From: Veronia pacifica
GTDB taxonomy: Bacteria > Pseudomonadota > Gammaproteobacteria > Enterobacterales > Vibrionaceae
NCBI RefSeq assembly: GCF_001707825.1
Contig: NZ_LYBM01000002.1
Location: forward strand, 1-64,000
Direction: 5' to 3'
Length of the DNA stretch: 64,000 bases
A program made the translations under genes and the position numbers. Below the pieces are notes generated by a model that was not told where the DNA came from, searched no databases, and saw only the letters and a program-made list of their open reading frames with translations. Positions 37,129-47,042 of this stretch are shown piece after piece. How positions within the stretch are numbered: position 1 is the first letter of the stretch; each line of letters opens with the position of its first letter.

Positions 37129-37472
37129 TTTCTTTCCGCCTTCTAAGACTCAATTGGGTCTTCTGTCTATTTTTGTGTGCAATACTACTCTTTGATATAG
37201 GATGATTTATTGCAGTGGATTAAATATGTGACTAGAGTCTCGTATGGAACGTTTTTTGTACTATCTTTTTAGACAAATGGCTCAGTGTCTAAAACCGAAC
37301 CGAATTAATGTACTCTAAGAAACGTGAATATTATAGCGCGGGAGATTTACTCGAGAAAGCGTGAATTAAATCAACTTCAAATCAAACTCACACTAAGTGG
37401 AGATGCCCATCGTGACACCTTGTCGATAGCGTATAGAAGCCAACTTTTAGCTGGCTCCGACATAAAGTTAAC
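37129..37472. other. Intergenic region between wecA-like gene and folD
   Basis: No gene seen in 344 bp. The part next to 37129 should contain the wecA promoter. Near 37438-37456 an imperfect hairpin (AGCCAAC / GCTGGCT) lies beyond the folD stop but lacks a T-run, so it is a weak terminator candidate. Confidence 0.5.
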
Positions 37473-38327
37473 TTAAGAATGAAACTGCTCGCAGGCCATT
37501 AGTGTGTTTTCTATTAATGTGGCGACAGTCATAGGCCCTACACCGCCAGGCACTGGCGTAATATGCTTTGCATTTTCACAAGCGACATCATATTCAACAT
37601 CACCAACCAAGGTACCGTCTTCCTGGCGGTTGATACCCACATCCACAACCACTGCGCCGGGTTTGATCCAGCTTCCTGGAATGAAATTTGGTTTGCCTAC
37701 CGCAACAACTAGAATATCAGCTTGGCGAACATGGCCTTCAAGGTCTTTGGTAAATCTATGACAGGTTGTCGTGGTACTACCCGCAAGCAAAAGCTCAAGA
37801 GTCATTGGGCGTCCTACTATATTTGATGCTCCAACCACTACGGCATGCTTACCTCGTGTTGGAATGTTGTATCTTTCGAGTAGTGTGACCACGCCTTTCG
37901 GGGTGCAGGAACGAAGTAGAGGTATGCGTTGACACAAACGTCCCACATTGTAGGGGTGAAAGCCGTCGACGTCTTTATCCGGGCGAATGCGTTCAAGGAC
38001 ATTAACTGCGTCCATCTGGGCTGGCAGAGGTAACTGAACCAAAATGCCATCAATTTCTTTGTCATCGTTTAGCTGGTCAATAACGGAAAGAAGCTCGTCT
38101 TCGGTTGTCGAGGCAGGTAAATCGAAGGATTTAGAGATAAATCCTACTTCTTCACACGCTCTTCGCTTACTACCGACGTAAACGCTGGAAGCAGGATCTT
38201 CGCCAACAAGTACTACCGCGAGTCCGGGAGCTCTCAGGCCAGCATCGGTCCGTGCTTGAACTCTAGCAGCGACTTCCTGACGAACAGTTTTAGCAATCAG
38301 TTTTCCATCAATAATTTGGGCGGCCAT
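37473..38327 (-). CDS. folD: Methylenetetrahydrofolate dehydrogenase / methenyltetrahydrofolate cyclohydrolase
   Basis: Bifunctional one-carbon enzyme that makes 10-formyl-THF, needed for purine synthesis. The 284-residue length is standard. Catalytic Tyr50 and Lys54 lie in [16 protein letters not shown]. The substrate loop is ILVQLPLP, and the dinucleotide site is [13 protein letters not shown]. The conserved C-terminus [16 protein letters not shown] is present. A PurR box lies 74 bp upstream, linking it to purine control. Confidence 0.96.
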   Translation of the reverse strand: MAAQIIDGKLIAKTVRQEVAARVQARTDAGLRAPGLAVVLVGEDPASSVYVGSKRRACEEVGFISKSFDLPASTTEDELLSVIDQLNDDKEIDGILVQLPLPAQMDAVNVLERIRPDKDVDGFHPYNVGRLCQRIPLLRSCTPKGVVTLLERYNIPTRGKHAVVVGASNIVGRPMTLELLLAGSTTTTCHRFTKDLEGHVRQADILVVAVGKPNFIPGSWIKPGAVVVDVGINRQEDGTLVGDVEYDVACENAKHITPVPGGVGPMTVATLIENTLMACEQFHS

Positions 38328-38400
38328 GGGTTTCCTTTGGCATTACAGGGAAGGACAGGATAGGCGCGTATTTTGGCAAAAAATGTCAGGAATAGCTACA

Positions 38401-38416
38401 GCGCAAACGTTTGCTT
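38401..38416 (-). promoter_or_regulatory. PurR operator upstream of folD
   Basis: GCGCAAACGTTTGCTT matches the PurR palindrome ACGCAAACGTTTGCGT at 14 of 16 positions. It is 74 bp before the folD start, a usual repressor position. FolD supplies formyl-THF for purine rings, so control by PurR is sensible. Confidence 0.82.
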
Positions 38417-38476
38417 TTGGTTTGTGTTTGTTAACCGAACCTCTTTTGTATAACCAATTCCACGTTCTAGACTCGG

Positions 38477-39199
38477 CTATCTTTGAGGTGGATTTGTTGC
38501 CAGTGTCTCCGCTGCTGAGGATTCCGAGTATAAAACGACGTCATAACCGTGATAACTGTTGACAGCTTGTTGCAGCCACTCTTGGATATAAAGGGTTGAG
38601 ACAAATACGGTTGTCCTTTTATTGCCCAGAGAAGGTTGGTTAAGCAGTTTGAAGCCAGAGCCAGACATCCCTGAAATCACACCAACCAGTTCGCCGCTAT
38701 CATTAAACACACCGCCACCACTCATACCCGACTGAATAGCAGCGTCTGTGATACTAGCAGGGCAGCGTTGGAATAGCTTGCTATCTAAAAAGTTAACATC
38801 GAGATAGTACTTTCCACTGCTTGTGATCACTTTTCCAGTTAGGCCAAATCCAAATACATCTAGAGTTTGATTCTGATAAACGCGGCCAAGCATTGGGAGC
38901 CGTTTATCTATATTACTTGATTGAATGATTGCCACATCGCAGTAGGGGTGATATGCAACTACTTCACTGTAGTCATATCTCGCTACATGGGCCGCAGTTA
39001 TGCTGAGTTTTGGGGTGATAGGAACACTGCTTCCATGGCCCCCAAGTAAAAAAGGAATACCGATAGGCAGATAGTTAAGTTCGGGGGATGACTTTTCATC
39101 TGCGAATTCAGTTGGCCCGTTTATGAGGAAACAGCCTTGAAGTACAGCTAAGCTGCATATAAATATGGCTAATGTCGCCTTTTTTAAGAAACGGATCAT
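38477..39199 (-). CDS. Putative trypsin-like serine protease lipoprotein
   Basis: A 240-residue lipoprotein with lipobox VLQGC (Cys23). The rest follows a chymotrypsin-fold protease: His71 in SITAAHVA, Asp88 in CDVAII and Ser160 in QSGMSGGGVFN with the oxyanion Gly-x-Ser-Gly-Gly. There is no PDZ domain, so it is not a full DegP/DegS protein. It is probably a lipid-anchored envelope protease; substrate unknown. It is upstream of folD on the same strand, with the folD PurR box located just downstream of its stop. Confidence 0.75.
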   Translation of the reverse strand: MIRFLKKATLAIFICSLAVLQGCFLINGPTEFADEKSSPELNYLPIGIPFLLGGHGSSVPITPKLSITAAHVARYDYSEVVAYHPYCDVAIIQSSNIDKRLPMLGRVYQNQTLDVFGFGLTGKVITSSGKYYLDVNFLDSKLFQRCPASITDAAIQSGMSGGGVFNDSGELVGVISGMSGSGFKLLNQPSLGNKRTTVFVSTLYIQEWLQQAVNSYHGYDVVLYSESSAAETLATNPPQR

Positions 39200-40054
39200 A
39201 TCAATTATTCCATAAACGAGATTAAAGTCTCATTAATAAGATTGTCAATATGAGAGTAGGTAGGGATTGTTGTTCTTGCCAACTAAGGTGCCGATTTTTA
39301 TGACTTTTAGGCTATATTGCTGATTTTTAAGGATTTACTTCCTTTTGGTGTTAAGTTGATGAAAGTATTGCTTATTTAGTGACTATTGGTTAGAAGAGCA
39401 GTCATAGGTGCCTATCATACTTGGCTCCTCTTCTCGCCTTGTTGCGTTTGACAAACTTCACCGTTGTCGAAAATGGGTGGAATCGCTGGATAGAGGTTTT
39501 CCGCAAACGAAAATCAGAATGGAGTTTTTGGAACGCAACAGAGATATGAATTATTTGGACGTAGTAGTGACTGGCTGTATCTGTATTGGTTTGAGTGAGA
39601 AGTTCCCTCCTCAGGGAGATATGAATATTGAAGAGTAACAAGCAGTTGGCGGATACTAACGAGAAGATACTAAGGCTCGATTCCTTTCTAGGATGAACTT
39701 TTCAGTTTTCATACCGATGGAGACATAAACTGTATGGGTCTGTTCCCCCTAGCAAAGATAAATTTATCGACTCTTCTGAAAGCTCTTTCTTTCCAAATTA
39801 GATAGAAATAATGTTGAAGCCAAAAATATCCACAGTGCAAGCGCGTTCTGGCAGTGGGTGCAAGTGACAGGTAGATAGCTAAAAGTCTCTCATCCGCAGT
39901 ATTTTGGGCTCTGTCTTGAGTTGAGAAACACTGCCTAGTATTGGAGATTTTATATAATTGATATTAAATGAAATCACTTTTGCTGCATAAAAGAAGCCTA
40001 ATGAAGCAGAGGCGTGAATGAAAGATCACACCTTCCACTATCTTGGTGATATGA
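39200..40054. other. Long intergenic region without recognised genes
   Basis: About 850 bp between the protease and MFS genes. Short open frames exist on both strands at about 39402-39641 (79 and 76 codons) but none has a convincing ribosome site or known family. They overlap each other, so at most one could be real. Sequence character suggests decayed DNA, but I cannot identify what it was. Confidence 0.4.
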
Positions 40055-40080
40055 GTGGTGCACCGTATTCAGTGCACCAC
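40055..40080. terminator. Inverted repeat downstream of the MFS gene
   Basis: GTGGTGCAC (40055-40063) and GTGCACCAC (40072-40080) form a 9-bp perfect stem with an 8-nt loop, 19 bp beyond the MFS stop on the minus strand. No T-run follows on that strand, so it may be an RNA-stabilising hairpin or a rho-linked end. Confidence 0.5.
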
Positions 40081-40098
40081 TTATTTGCGCGTTTACTT

Positions 40099-41295
40099 TC
40101 AGAGAGTATCGCTGTCGGGTGCCACTGGTTGAGGCTCCTCAACAACAATTTTAGCTTTGCGAATACTGGCCAAGAACATGTATATGCAGGTCGCTGCGAA
40201 GCCAGCCCCAAAATATCCCATCAAATCGCTTGATTGCACTAACCACAATTTTGCAAGGCTCGGTCCCGCAACCGACCCCACACTGTAGCTGAGCAGCATA
40301 AGCTCTGTTGCAGCAACTATCTGCCCTTTGCTGATAGTTTGACACGCTAAGGTGATCGCCACTGGATAGAGAGCGAAAGTAGCGGCACCAAGCAAAAATA
40401 AGCTGACAATAGTACCAATTTGATGAGTGGCTACCTCTGTCATTGCTACCGAAAGCACGCCCAGCAAGCTGAATAGTGCCATCAGGAGTCGCTTTGATAC
40501 CCGTGAATTCAACCAGCTCACTGCCGGCTGAATGATCATGCCACCCAGAATTACCACAGACATCAGTGTTCCTACTTGTTCGCCACTGCTAAAGCGTCTC
40601 TCGAACTCGAGTGGCAGCAAACCATATACCACACCCATCAGCAGGCCTGAAACGACACAACCAACGAAAGCGGCCATAGGTAGTGAACGGATGTCATTCA
40701 TTCTGATGGCACTGTGTTCCACATCAGCAGGTTGCGAACCTTTTTTTAGTGCAGGCGGCAAACTGGCCAGCAGCATCATTGTGCCAATCAGTGCGAATGG
40801 CATCAGACCTTCAACACCAAAAAATCCAATACCCAACTGCCCAAAAGCGGTGCCACCGTAAAGAGACGCCATGTACAGCCCAAGGCGTTTCGATCGTGCA
40901 CTCTCGCTGTCTGCCATTAAGAGCCAGGATTCAATAACAACAAAGACGCCGGCAACTGCAATCCCTGCAACAAAACGTGCGCCCAGCCAGACTGTCTGAC
41001 TAATAAAAAAAGCCATTATCAATACTGTGGCTGCTATGACAGCTAAAAAACTCATTAATGCGATACGGTGGCCTAGTCGAGCCACAACTTTTGCGCTGAA
41101 TAGAGCACCGATAAGAAGACCAAAATAATAAATGCTTGCTAACCATGCGGCGAGCTCAACCGGGAGTCTGTGCGTCTCAAGAGCAAGCGGGACCAGACTC
41201 ATCAGGTAGCCAGATGCTAGAGCGAAAATGCTTAGGCTAGCAACAGGCACAATAGTGCTGTTGCCCACATCGAGAGAGAGTGGGTTTGCGTTCAC
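40099..41295 (-). CDS. MFS transporter, YcaD-like
   Basis: A 398-residue permease with 12 predicted membrane segments. The first cytoplasmic loop carries the MFS A motif in a form GALFSAKVVARLGHRIAL (about 62-79), and VVIESWLLMADSESARSKRLGLYM near residue 118 is typical of the YcaD/TsgA-like subgroup. No substrate can be named. It is monocistronic, with 560 bp of untranslated sequence behind it up to the tRNA. Confidence 0.85.
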   Translation of the reverse strand: MNANPLSLDVGNSTIVPVASLSIFALASGYLMSLVPLALETHRLPVELAAWLASIYYFGLLIGALFSAKVVARLGHRIALMSFLAVIAATVLIMAFFISQTVWLGARFVAGIAVAGVFVVIESWLLMADSESARSKRLGLYMASLYGGTAFGQLGIGFFGVEGLMPFALIGTMMLLASLPPALKKGSQPADVEHSAIRMNDIRSLPMAAFVGCVVSGLLMGVVYGLLPLEFERRFSSGEQVGTLMSVVILGGMIIQPAVSWLNSRVSKRLLMALFSLLGVLSVAMTEVATHQIGTIVSLFLLGAATFALYPVAITLACQTISKGQIVAATELMLLSYSVGSVAGPSLAKLWLVQSSDLMGYFGAGFAATCIYMFLASIRKAKIVVEEPQPVAPDSDTL

Positions 41296-41775
41296 TTTTT
41301 TATTCCAAAATCATGGGATTGAAAGGTAGAGATTTTGGCGGTCGCCGAATGCTCTGATTGTTTTTCGCGCGGATTATTCAGTTGAAAGTAAGATGAGTAA
41401 AATGAAAAAAATGATTGTTTAAGATTAAAAAAACTAATCCGAAAAAGTATAGGTTTAATGGTGATAAGCAGGACGAAAAGAAAAGATTAGACGGCGAAAG
41501 ATTTACATAACTCAGTCTCTATAGCTTTCAATAAGTTCTGTGCGTCTATCTTGAATAGTTACTTCGCACCAATACTGTTTATTATTAAAAATAAAATCAT
41601 CCGTGTTGCTCTTCGATGGGGGTGGAGAAGAGATTCTTTCGAAATGAAAAGACAGTCTTTTGTCTATTACTGTAGATTTTATCCGCAATACTAAGAAAAC
41701 CCAGTCGTTAATAGAGATAAATGGTCACTAATGTCTATTTATTAGGCGGTTAAACAAAATCACGTAGGAAAAGCA
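41296..41775. other. Intergenic region upstream of tRNA-Arg
   Basis: About 480 bp, AT-rich, no gene seen. It should contain the promoter of the MFS gene (minus strand) near 41300-41400. Confidence 0.5.
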
Positions 41776-41803
41776 TTGACGACCTGAAAGCTGTCTATAT
41801 AAT
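41776..41803 (+). promoter_or_regulatory. Sigma-70 promoter of tRNA-Arg
   Basis: TTGACG (41776-41781), a 16-bp spacer and a perfect TATAAT (41798-41803), 56 bp before the tRNA 5' end. This is the closest match to consensus that I noticed in the window, as expected for a stable RNA. Confidence 0.85.
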
Positions 41804-41859
41804 TCAGCTCTGTGTTAGACGCAGCTCGTTAAGGCCTCGTCAAATACAGACCAAAATGT

Positions 41860-41936
<77 letters not shown>

Positions 41937-42322
41937 TTTTCCTCACATTTTCGTGAATATCCCCGAAATACAAGCTTTCCCTAGTGACTATCGGGATGCC
42001 AATCCGCTAACACGTTAGCTACTGCTCTATTTGTAATTAGATCCACTCGTTTAATCGACTCCTGTAGTGATCTTTTTATCTCAGATAGAAGTTCCAATAA
42101 ACCGCTTGTTTGTCCTCAAGAACTCAATAGACATTTGAGATCGATGGGTTGTTGTGAATGTTGATTGTATTTCTCAGCAGCATCCATGAATCAATATAGA
42201 GAAATAATCATCCACAAACCCACCGTATAAAACAGTTTGTACCCTCAACGAAACAAATTACCCGCATAATACTAATCAAATCATAAACGTTGATAGGCTA
42301 TGAAATTTTGTGAGAGAAAAGA
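41937..42322. other. Intergenic region after tRNA-Arg
   Basis: 386 bp without a gene. It contains a small palindrome GCTAAC-AC-GTTAGC (42006-42019). No T-rich terminator hairpin is clear right after the tRNA. Confidence 0.45.
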
Positions 42323-42943
42323 TTAGCTGTGATTCCAATTATCTAGTTCCTGTCCGTCATTAGGTGACAGGCCCAAAATATCACCATCGGTATTGATGCC
42401 AAGACCTGTAACTGTCCGGTTAGCGTAGGCAAAATAGGCGGTGACCTGGTTTATCTCTAGAATTTCACCATCACTCCAGCCCAGTGTCTGTAATCCCTGG
42501 ATGTCACGTTTGCCTGTATTACCGGGAGACACGGTCAGAGTGCGAACATAATCGAAGACTTTTGCATGTTTAGTATCAAAGGCCTCATCAAAGTTGTGAG
42601 ACTGTAGCGCTTGTTTGATCTTGTCAGCGTTGTGCAAAGGTTGTTCACCGGATGTATTGAGTAAACGCTTCATTCCCTCGAAGTGATGGTCAAAGCAATA
42701 GTTACAACGATTGAGGTAGCTGACGTAAACGCCAATGGCCTCGAGAAACCACTTCGGCACAGTGTTCCTTGGGTGGTGTAAGACATACTTATAAATAGTC
42801 ATATGTCCTTCCATCGTGTGGGGACGAAGACTGTGAGCCAACATAATATTGTCGACGTTATTGTCTGGACCTTTTACTCTGTCATACAGTTTTTTGAGAT
42901 TGTCGCTGGCGTCTTCGTAACTGACCGTTTTGATCCAACTCAT
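42323..42943 (-). CDS. AhpD-like / carboxymuconolactone decarboxylase family peroxidase-related protein
   Basis: A 206-residue all-helical protein. The CxxC active site with following His is in NRCNYCFDHHFEG (Cys80, Cys83, His86/87), and a Glu (Glu68) lies 12 residues before, the AhpD-like proton relay. This pattern fits peroxidase-related enzymes of the carboxymuconolactone decarboxylase superfamily. I chose the ATG at 42943 (GAGGG 8 bp upstream) over the longer form to 42988. Substrate, probably a peroxide, is not known. It is monocistronic, between tRNA-Arg and tig. Confidence 0.82.
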   Translation of the reverse strand: MSWIKTVSYEDASDNLKKLYDRVKGPDNNVDNIMLAHSLRPHTMEGHMTIYKYVLHHPRNTVPKWFLEAIGVYVSYLNRCNYCFDHHFEGMKRLLNTSGEQPLHNADKIKQALQSHNFDEAFDTKHAKVFDYVRTLTVSPGNTGKRDIQGLQTLGWSDGEILEINQVTAYFAYANRTVTGLGINTDGDILGLSPNDGQELDNWNHS

Positions 42944-43207
42944 ACTATTTCCCTCATTTATGTTTTCATCGGCAGTTGTTGGATCCACTATGCCGACGGT
43001 ACGATGTCGACTCTATTTTCGGGCGCGACTTTGAGAGCCGTCTTGCTTTCTCACAATGTTTTATGCCGATCGCATACAACTGTTCACATGGATAGAGCAA
43101 ACTTCCCGCGTTTTCCGTCAAAATCTGATAATAAAATTCAAATTACGCCTTGAAAGATGGAAATCTGTCCCCATTTCACAGAAACATTGTATCTGCGCTG
43201 ACCTGTC

Positions 43208-43236
43208 TCGACTCGGTCGAACGGTGTCGCTATAAT
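43208..43236 (+). promoter_or_regulatory. Putative promoter of tig
   Basis: TCGACT (43208-43213), 17-bp spacer, TATAAT (43231-43236). It lies 180 bp before the tig ATG. The leader contains two small hairpins: CCGGC/GCCGG at 43357-43371 and ACTCAG/CTGAGT just before the GAGG ribosome site. Confidence 0.6.
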
Positions 43237-43418
43237 GGCGCGTCTAAAAATTTGGCTCTTTCCGAGAGCTCGTTGATACTGGCATTTCACATGCTGTGTA
43301 TCCTGATTCACAGGCGCTGTGGCAAATCTAACACGCTGCAGCACGAAAGGATGCTACCGGCGGTAAGCCGGGCAACATCACTCAGTAACCCTGAGTTAGT
43401 TTTGAGGTTATATTAAAA

Positions 43419-44720
43419 ATGCAAGTTACCGTTGAAACCACAGAAGGCCTAGAGCGCCATCTGACCATCACTGTTCCGGCTTCTAACATTGAAGATGCTG
43501 TAACTGCTGAACTACGCAACATTGCGAAAAATCGTCGTTTCGATGGTTTCCGTAAAGGCAAAGTGCCTTTGAAAATGGTTTCGCGCATGTACGGCAAAGC
43601 AGTACGCATGGACGTTATGGGTGAAGTGATGCAACGCCACTTCATCGAAGCCATCATTAAAGAAAAAATCAACCCAGCAGGCGCGCCAAGCTTCACTCCG
43701 GTGGACAATGAAGAAGGCAAAGATCTGGTATTCAAAGCTTCTTTTGAAGTTTACCCAGAAATCGAACTTAAAGGTCTGGAAAGCATCGAAGTCGCTAAGC
43801 CAAAAGCAGAAGTAAAAGACGAAGATGTTGCTGAAATGATCGATACGCTTCGCAAGCAGCAAGCAGAATGGTCTGAAATCGATGCAGCGGCAGAAGAGAA
43901 AAGCCGTGTAACTGTCGACTTCACAGGTTCTATCGACGGCGAAGAGTTTGAAGGTGGTAAGGCTGAAGGCTTTGCACTGGAAATGGGCCAAGGCCGAATG
44001 ATTCCTGGTTTCGAAGACGGTATTGTCGGTAAGAAAGCAGGCGACGAGTTCGCTATCGACGTGAACTTCCCAGAAGATTACCACGCTGAAAACCTGAAAG
44101 GTAAAGCGGCGAAGTTTGACATCAAGCTGCACAAAGTTGAAGCGCAGGAATTGCCAGAGCTGACTGAAGAATTCGTTCAGCGTTTCGGTGTTGCTGATGG
44201 CTCTCTTGACGGCCTGAAAGCAGAAGTTCGCAAAAACATGGAACGCGAACTGAAGCAAGCCGTTAAGAACAACATCAAAGAGCAGGCGATCAACGGTCTT
44301 GTTGAGCAAAACGATATCGACGTACCTGCTGCTCTGATCGAGCAGGAAATCAACGTTCTGCGCCAGCAAGCTGTTCAACGTTTCGGTGGTAACGCTGACA
44401 ACGCACCTGAGCTTCCTGCTGAACTGTTCCAAGAACAAGCGAAGCGTCGCGTAGTTGTCGGTCTGCTTCTGGGCGAAGTGATCAAGTCAGAAGAATTGAA
44501 AGCTGATGACGAGCGTGTCAAGGCTCTGATCTCTGAAATGGCGTCTGCGTACGAAGATCCAGCCGAAGTTGTTGCTTACTACGAAAACGACCAGAAGATG
44601 ATGGACAACATGCGCAATGTTGCTCTGGAAGAGCAGGCCATTGATGCAATTCTGGGCAAAGCTAAAGTATCTGAAAAAGAACAAGCTTTTTCTGAGCTGA
44701 TGAACCCTGCTCAGGCTTAA
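43419..44720 (+). CDS. tig: Trigger factor (ribosome-associated chaperone, PPIase)
   Basis: A 433-residue chaperone that binds the ribosomal exit tunnel and nascent chains. The N-terminal ribosome-binding domain contains the signature [10 protein letters not shown] near residue 44 (GFRxGxxP). The FKBP-type PPIase domain is about 155-245 ([17 protein letters not shown], then [16 protein letters not shown]). The C-terminal helical arm domain follows. Length matches E. coli (432). Codon use is strongly biased, as in highly expressed genes. It is first of tig-clpP-clpX-lon. Confidence 0.97.
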   Translation: MQVTVETTEGLERHLTITVPASNIEDAVTAELRNIAKNRRFDGFRKGKVPLKMVSRMYGKAVRMDVMGEVMQRHFIEAIIKEKINPAGAPSFTPVDNEEGKDLVFKASFEVYPEIELKGLESIEVAKPKAEVKDEDVAEMIDTLRKQQAEWSEIDAAAEEKSRVTVDFTGSIDGEEFEGGKAEGFALEMGQGRMIPGFEDGIVGKKAGDEFAIDVNFPEDYHAENLKGKAAKFDIKLHKVEAQELPELTEEFVQRFGVADGSLDGLKAEVRKNMERELKQAVKNNIKEQAINGLVEQNDIDVPAALIEQEINVLRQQAVQRFGGNADNAPELPAELFQEQAKRRVVVGLLLGEVIKSEELKADDERVKALISEMASAYEDPAEVVAYYENDQKMMDNMRNVALEEQAIDAILGKAKVSEKEQAFSELMNPAQA

Positions 44721-44772
44721 GTGCTAGAATTGTAGAGTGGACATTTGACTTAGAATTCACTCTTCTGATAAC

Positions 44773-44816
44773 AATGGTCCGTATGAAGTTTTTCATCCGG
44801 GCCATTTATTTTTAGG
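44773..44816 (+). terminator. Terminator/attenuator between tig and clpP
   Basis: A nearly perfect 15-bp hairpin from AATGGTCC (44773-44780) to GGGCCATT (44799-44806), with an inner ATGAA/TTCAT, followed by TATTTTT. It would uncouple very high tig transcription from clpPX. Confidence 0.75.
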
Positions 44817-44826
44817 GATTTTTATT

Positions 44827-45450
44827 ATGAGCTATCAAGAAAAAAACGGTATGCCTTCAATCATGGATGCGCTGGTACCCATGGTCGTCGAACAGACGTC
44901 TCGCGGTGAGCGTTCGTACGATATCTACTCCCGTTTGCTCAAAGAGCGGGTGATCTTCCTGACGGGCCAGGTTGAAGACCACATGGCTAATCTTGTTGTG
45001 GCTCAGTTATTATTTTTGGAATCAGAAAATCCTGATAAGGACATCTTTCTGTACATCAACTCACCGGGTGGCTCTGTGACTGCGGGTATGTCAATTTATG
45101 ACACCATGCAGTACATTAAACCAGATGTCAGCACTGTGTGTATGGGACAGGCGTGTTCTATGGGAGCATTCCTTCTCGCTGGTGGCGCTGAGGGCAAGCG
45201 TTTTTGTCTGCCTAGTTCTCGAGTAATGATTCACCAGCCTCTGGGCGGTTTCCAAGGTCAGGCATCAGATATTCAAATACATGCCCAAGAAATTCTGACC
45301 ATCAAACAAAAACTCAACAACTTGCTGGCAGAGCACACAGGACAACCACTGGAAGTAATTGAACGTGACACGGATCGCGACAACTTTATGTCTTCGCAGG
45401 ATGCGAAGGATTACGGTCTTGTCGATGACGTGCTCAATAAACGATCATAA
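44827..45450 (+). CDS. clpP: ATP-dependent Clp protease proteolytic subunit
   Basis: A 207-residue serine protease that forms a tetradecameric chamber with ClpX or ClpA. The catalytic triad is Ser111 ([10 protein letters not shown]), His136 (VMIHQPLGG) and Asp185 (DRDNF). The N-terminal 14 residues would be removed by self-cleavage, as in E. coli. It is followed by clpX after 138 bp. Confidence 0.97.
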   Translation: MSYQEKNGMPSIMDALVPMVVEQTSRGERSYDIYSRLLKERVIFLTGQVEDHMANLVVAQLLFLESENPDKDIFLYINSPGGSVTAGMSIYDTMQYIKPDVSTVCMGQACSMGAFLLAGGAEGKRFCLPSSRVMIHQPLGGFQGQASDIQIHAQEILTIKQKLNNLLAEHTGQPLEVIERDTDRDNFMSSQDAKDYGLVDDVLNKRS

Positions 45451-45472
45451 GTAATCCAGTCAGAAGTTTAGC

Positions 45473-45571
45473 GCGTTTACCAATGCTGGTTCTAACAAAT
45501 GAGTTTGACGCATGTCGGAAATTTGTACCGAATTGTTATAGACTCAAAACATGGCAATAATGGGTAAACGC
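45473..45571 (+). repeat. Long-range inverted repeat in the clpP-clpX gap
   Basis: GCGTTTACC (45473-45481) and GGTAAACGC (45563-45571) are perfect 9-bp complements separated by 81 bp, both in the 138-bp gap. They could fold the clpX leader RNA into a long-range stem or be protein sites. Chance is possible. Confidence 0.4.
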
Positions 45572-45588
45572 CACAAAGAGGATAGCTA

Positions 45589-46869
45589 ATGACAGATAAG
45601 CGTAAAGATGGTGGCAGCGGTAAATTGCTCTACTGCTCCTTCTGCGGCAAAAGCCAGCATGAAGTGCGCAAATTAATTGCCGGACCTTCTGTTTATATCT
45701 GCGACGAGTGTGTCGATTTATGTAATGACATCATTCGCGAAGAAATTAAAGAAGTTATGCCGAAGCGTGATAGCAATCAGCTTCCGACACCGCATGAAAT
45801 CCGTGCTCACCTAGACGATTATGTCATCGGTCAGGCGCAGGCGAAAAAAGTACTCTCAGTAGCGGTCTACAACCACTACAAGCGTCTGAGTAACGGTGAC
45901 ACCAACAAGGAAGGCGTTGAGCTTGGCAAGAGTAACATCTTGCTCATTGGTCCGACAGGTAGTGGTAAAACGTTGCTTGCCGAAACACTGGCTAGATTCC
46001 TTGATGTTCCTTTCACTATGGCAGATGCAACCACGCTAACTGAAGCGGGCTACGTAGGTGAAGATGTAGAAAATATCATCCAGAAACTGCTCCAGAAGTG
46101 TGATTATGATGTCGCGAAGGCGGAGCGGGGCATTGTCTACATCGATGAAATTGACAAAATTTCGCGCAAGTCGGATAACCCATCTATTACGCGTGACGTG
46201 TCAGGTGAAGGTGTGCAGCAGGCGCTCCTCAAGCTGGTTGAAGGGACCATTGCTTCTGTCCCTCCGCAAGGTGGACGTAAACACCCTCAGCAGGAATTTC
46301 TGCAGGTAGACACTTCCAAGATCCTGTTTATCTGTGGTGGTGCATTTGCTGGCTTGGATAAAGTCGTTGACCAACGTGTATCCAAAGGTTCGGGTATCGG
46401 TTTCGGTGCTGAAGTGCGCTCTCAAGAAGAAGAGGCGTCACTCAGCGACTTGTTTAGCCAGGTTGAACCCGAAGACTTGGTCAAGTATGGCCTGATTCCT
46501 GAATTCATCGGTCGTTTGCCAGTAACGGCAACACTTGGCGAGTTGGACGAAGCTGCATTGGTTCAAATACTACGCGAACCGAAAAACGCGTTGACCAAGC
46601 AGTATGGCGCATTACTCGAAATTGACGGCGTTGAGCTGGAATTCCGAGATGATGCACTGACCGCAATTGCTCACAAGGCGATGGAAAGGAAAACAGGTGC
46701 TCGTGGTCTGCGTTCGATTGTTGAAGCAGTGCTGCTTGACACCATGTATGACTTACCTTCGACTAAAGACGTCAGCAAAGTTGTCATTGATGAAACCGTC
46801 ATCAATGGCGAGTCTGAGCCTCTTCTCATTTACGAGGCGGGCGAAAATCAGGCCGCTGGTGCGGAATAA
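45589..46869 (+). CDS. clpX: ATP-dependent Clp protease ATP-binding subunit ClpX
   Basis: A 426-residue AAA+ unfoldase. The N-terminal zinc domain has Cys16, Cys19, Cys38 and Cys41 (CSFC, CDEC). Walker A is GPTGSGKT (121-128) and Walker B is [10 protein letters not shown]. The RKH loop and the IGF-type loop that docks to ClpP are in the expected region. GAGG lies 8 bp upstream of the ATG. If the RssB-like protein at 4957 acts classically, this protease would be its partner. Confidence 0.97.
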   Translation: MTDKRKDGGSGKLLYCSFCGKSQHEVRKLIAGPSVYICDECVDLCNDIIREEIKEVMPKRDSNQLPTPHEIRAHLDDYVIGQAQAKKVLSVAVYNHYKRLSNGDTNKEGVELGKSNILLIGPTGSGKTLLAETLARFLDVPFTMADATTLTEAGYVGEDVENIIQKLLQKCDYDVAKAERGIVYIDEIDKISRKSDNPSITRDVSGEGVQQALLKLVEGTIASVPPQGGRKHPQQEFLQVDTSKILFICGGAFAGLDKVVDQRVSKGSGIGFGAEVRSQEEEASLSDLFSQVEPEDLVKYGLIPEFIGRLPVTATLGELDEAALVQILREPKNALTKQYGALLEIDGVELEFRDDALTAIAHKAMERKTGARGLRSIVEAVLLDTMYDLPSTKDVSKVVIDETVINGESEPLLIYEAGENQAAGAE

Positions 46870-46920
46870 TACCTTACAAAGTGACAGGTTATCACTTGTC
46901 CTTATCGTGACGTTCTGAAC

Positions 46921-46946
46921 AAAAGGAGGCAAACGCCTCCTTTTTT
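46921..46946 (+). terminator. Terminator after clpX
   Basis: Stem AAAAGGAGGC (46921-46930) / GCCTCCTTTT (46935-46944), loop AAAC, then TT. It separates clpPX from lon. Confidence 0.93.
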
Positions 46947-46980
46947 GTCAAATAACCACCAATATACTGCAGTTTTGGCA

Positions 46981-47008
46981 TTGAATACGGCTAATACGAC
47001 CCCATATA
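46981..47008 (+). promoter_or_regulatory. Sigma-32 (heat-shock) promoter of lon
   Basis: TTGAA at 46981-46985 and CCCCATAT at 47000-47007, spaced by 14 bp, match the sigma-32 consensus (CTTGAA ... CCCCAT). The E. coli lon promoter carries the same TTGAA and CCCCATATACT elements. It lies 35 bp before the ATG. Confidence 0.82.
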
Positions 47009-47042
47009 CTCAATAACTACGTAAAGCGGAAGAGAGAAAAAT

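Noticed and set aside
39402-39641. Short overlapping frames on both strands (79 and 76 codons)
   Set aside because: No ribosome site, no recognised family, and mutual overlap. Kept only as a note in the intergenic entry.
43512-44438. 308-codon open frame on the minus strand of tig
   Set aside because: Shadow of the biased codon use of tig; Phe-rich translation with no domain and no ribosome site.
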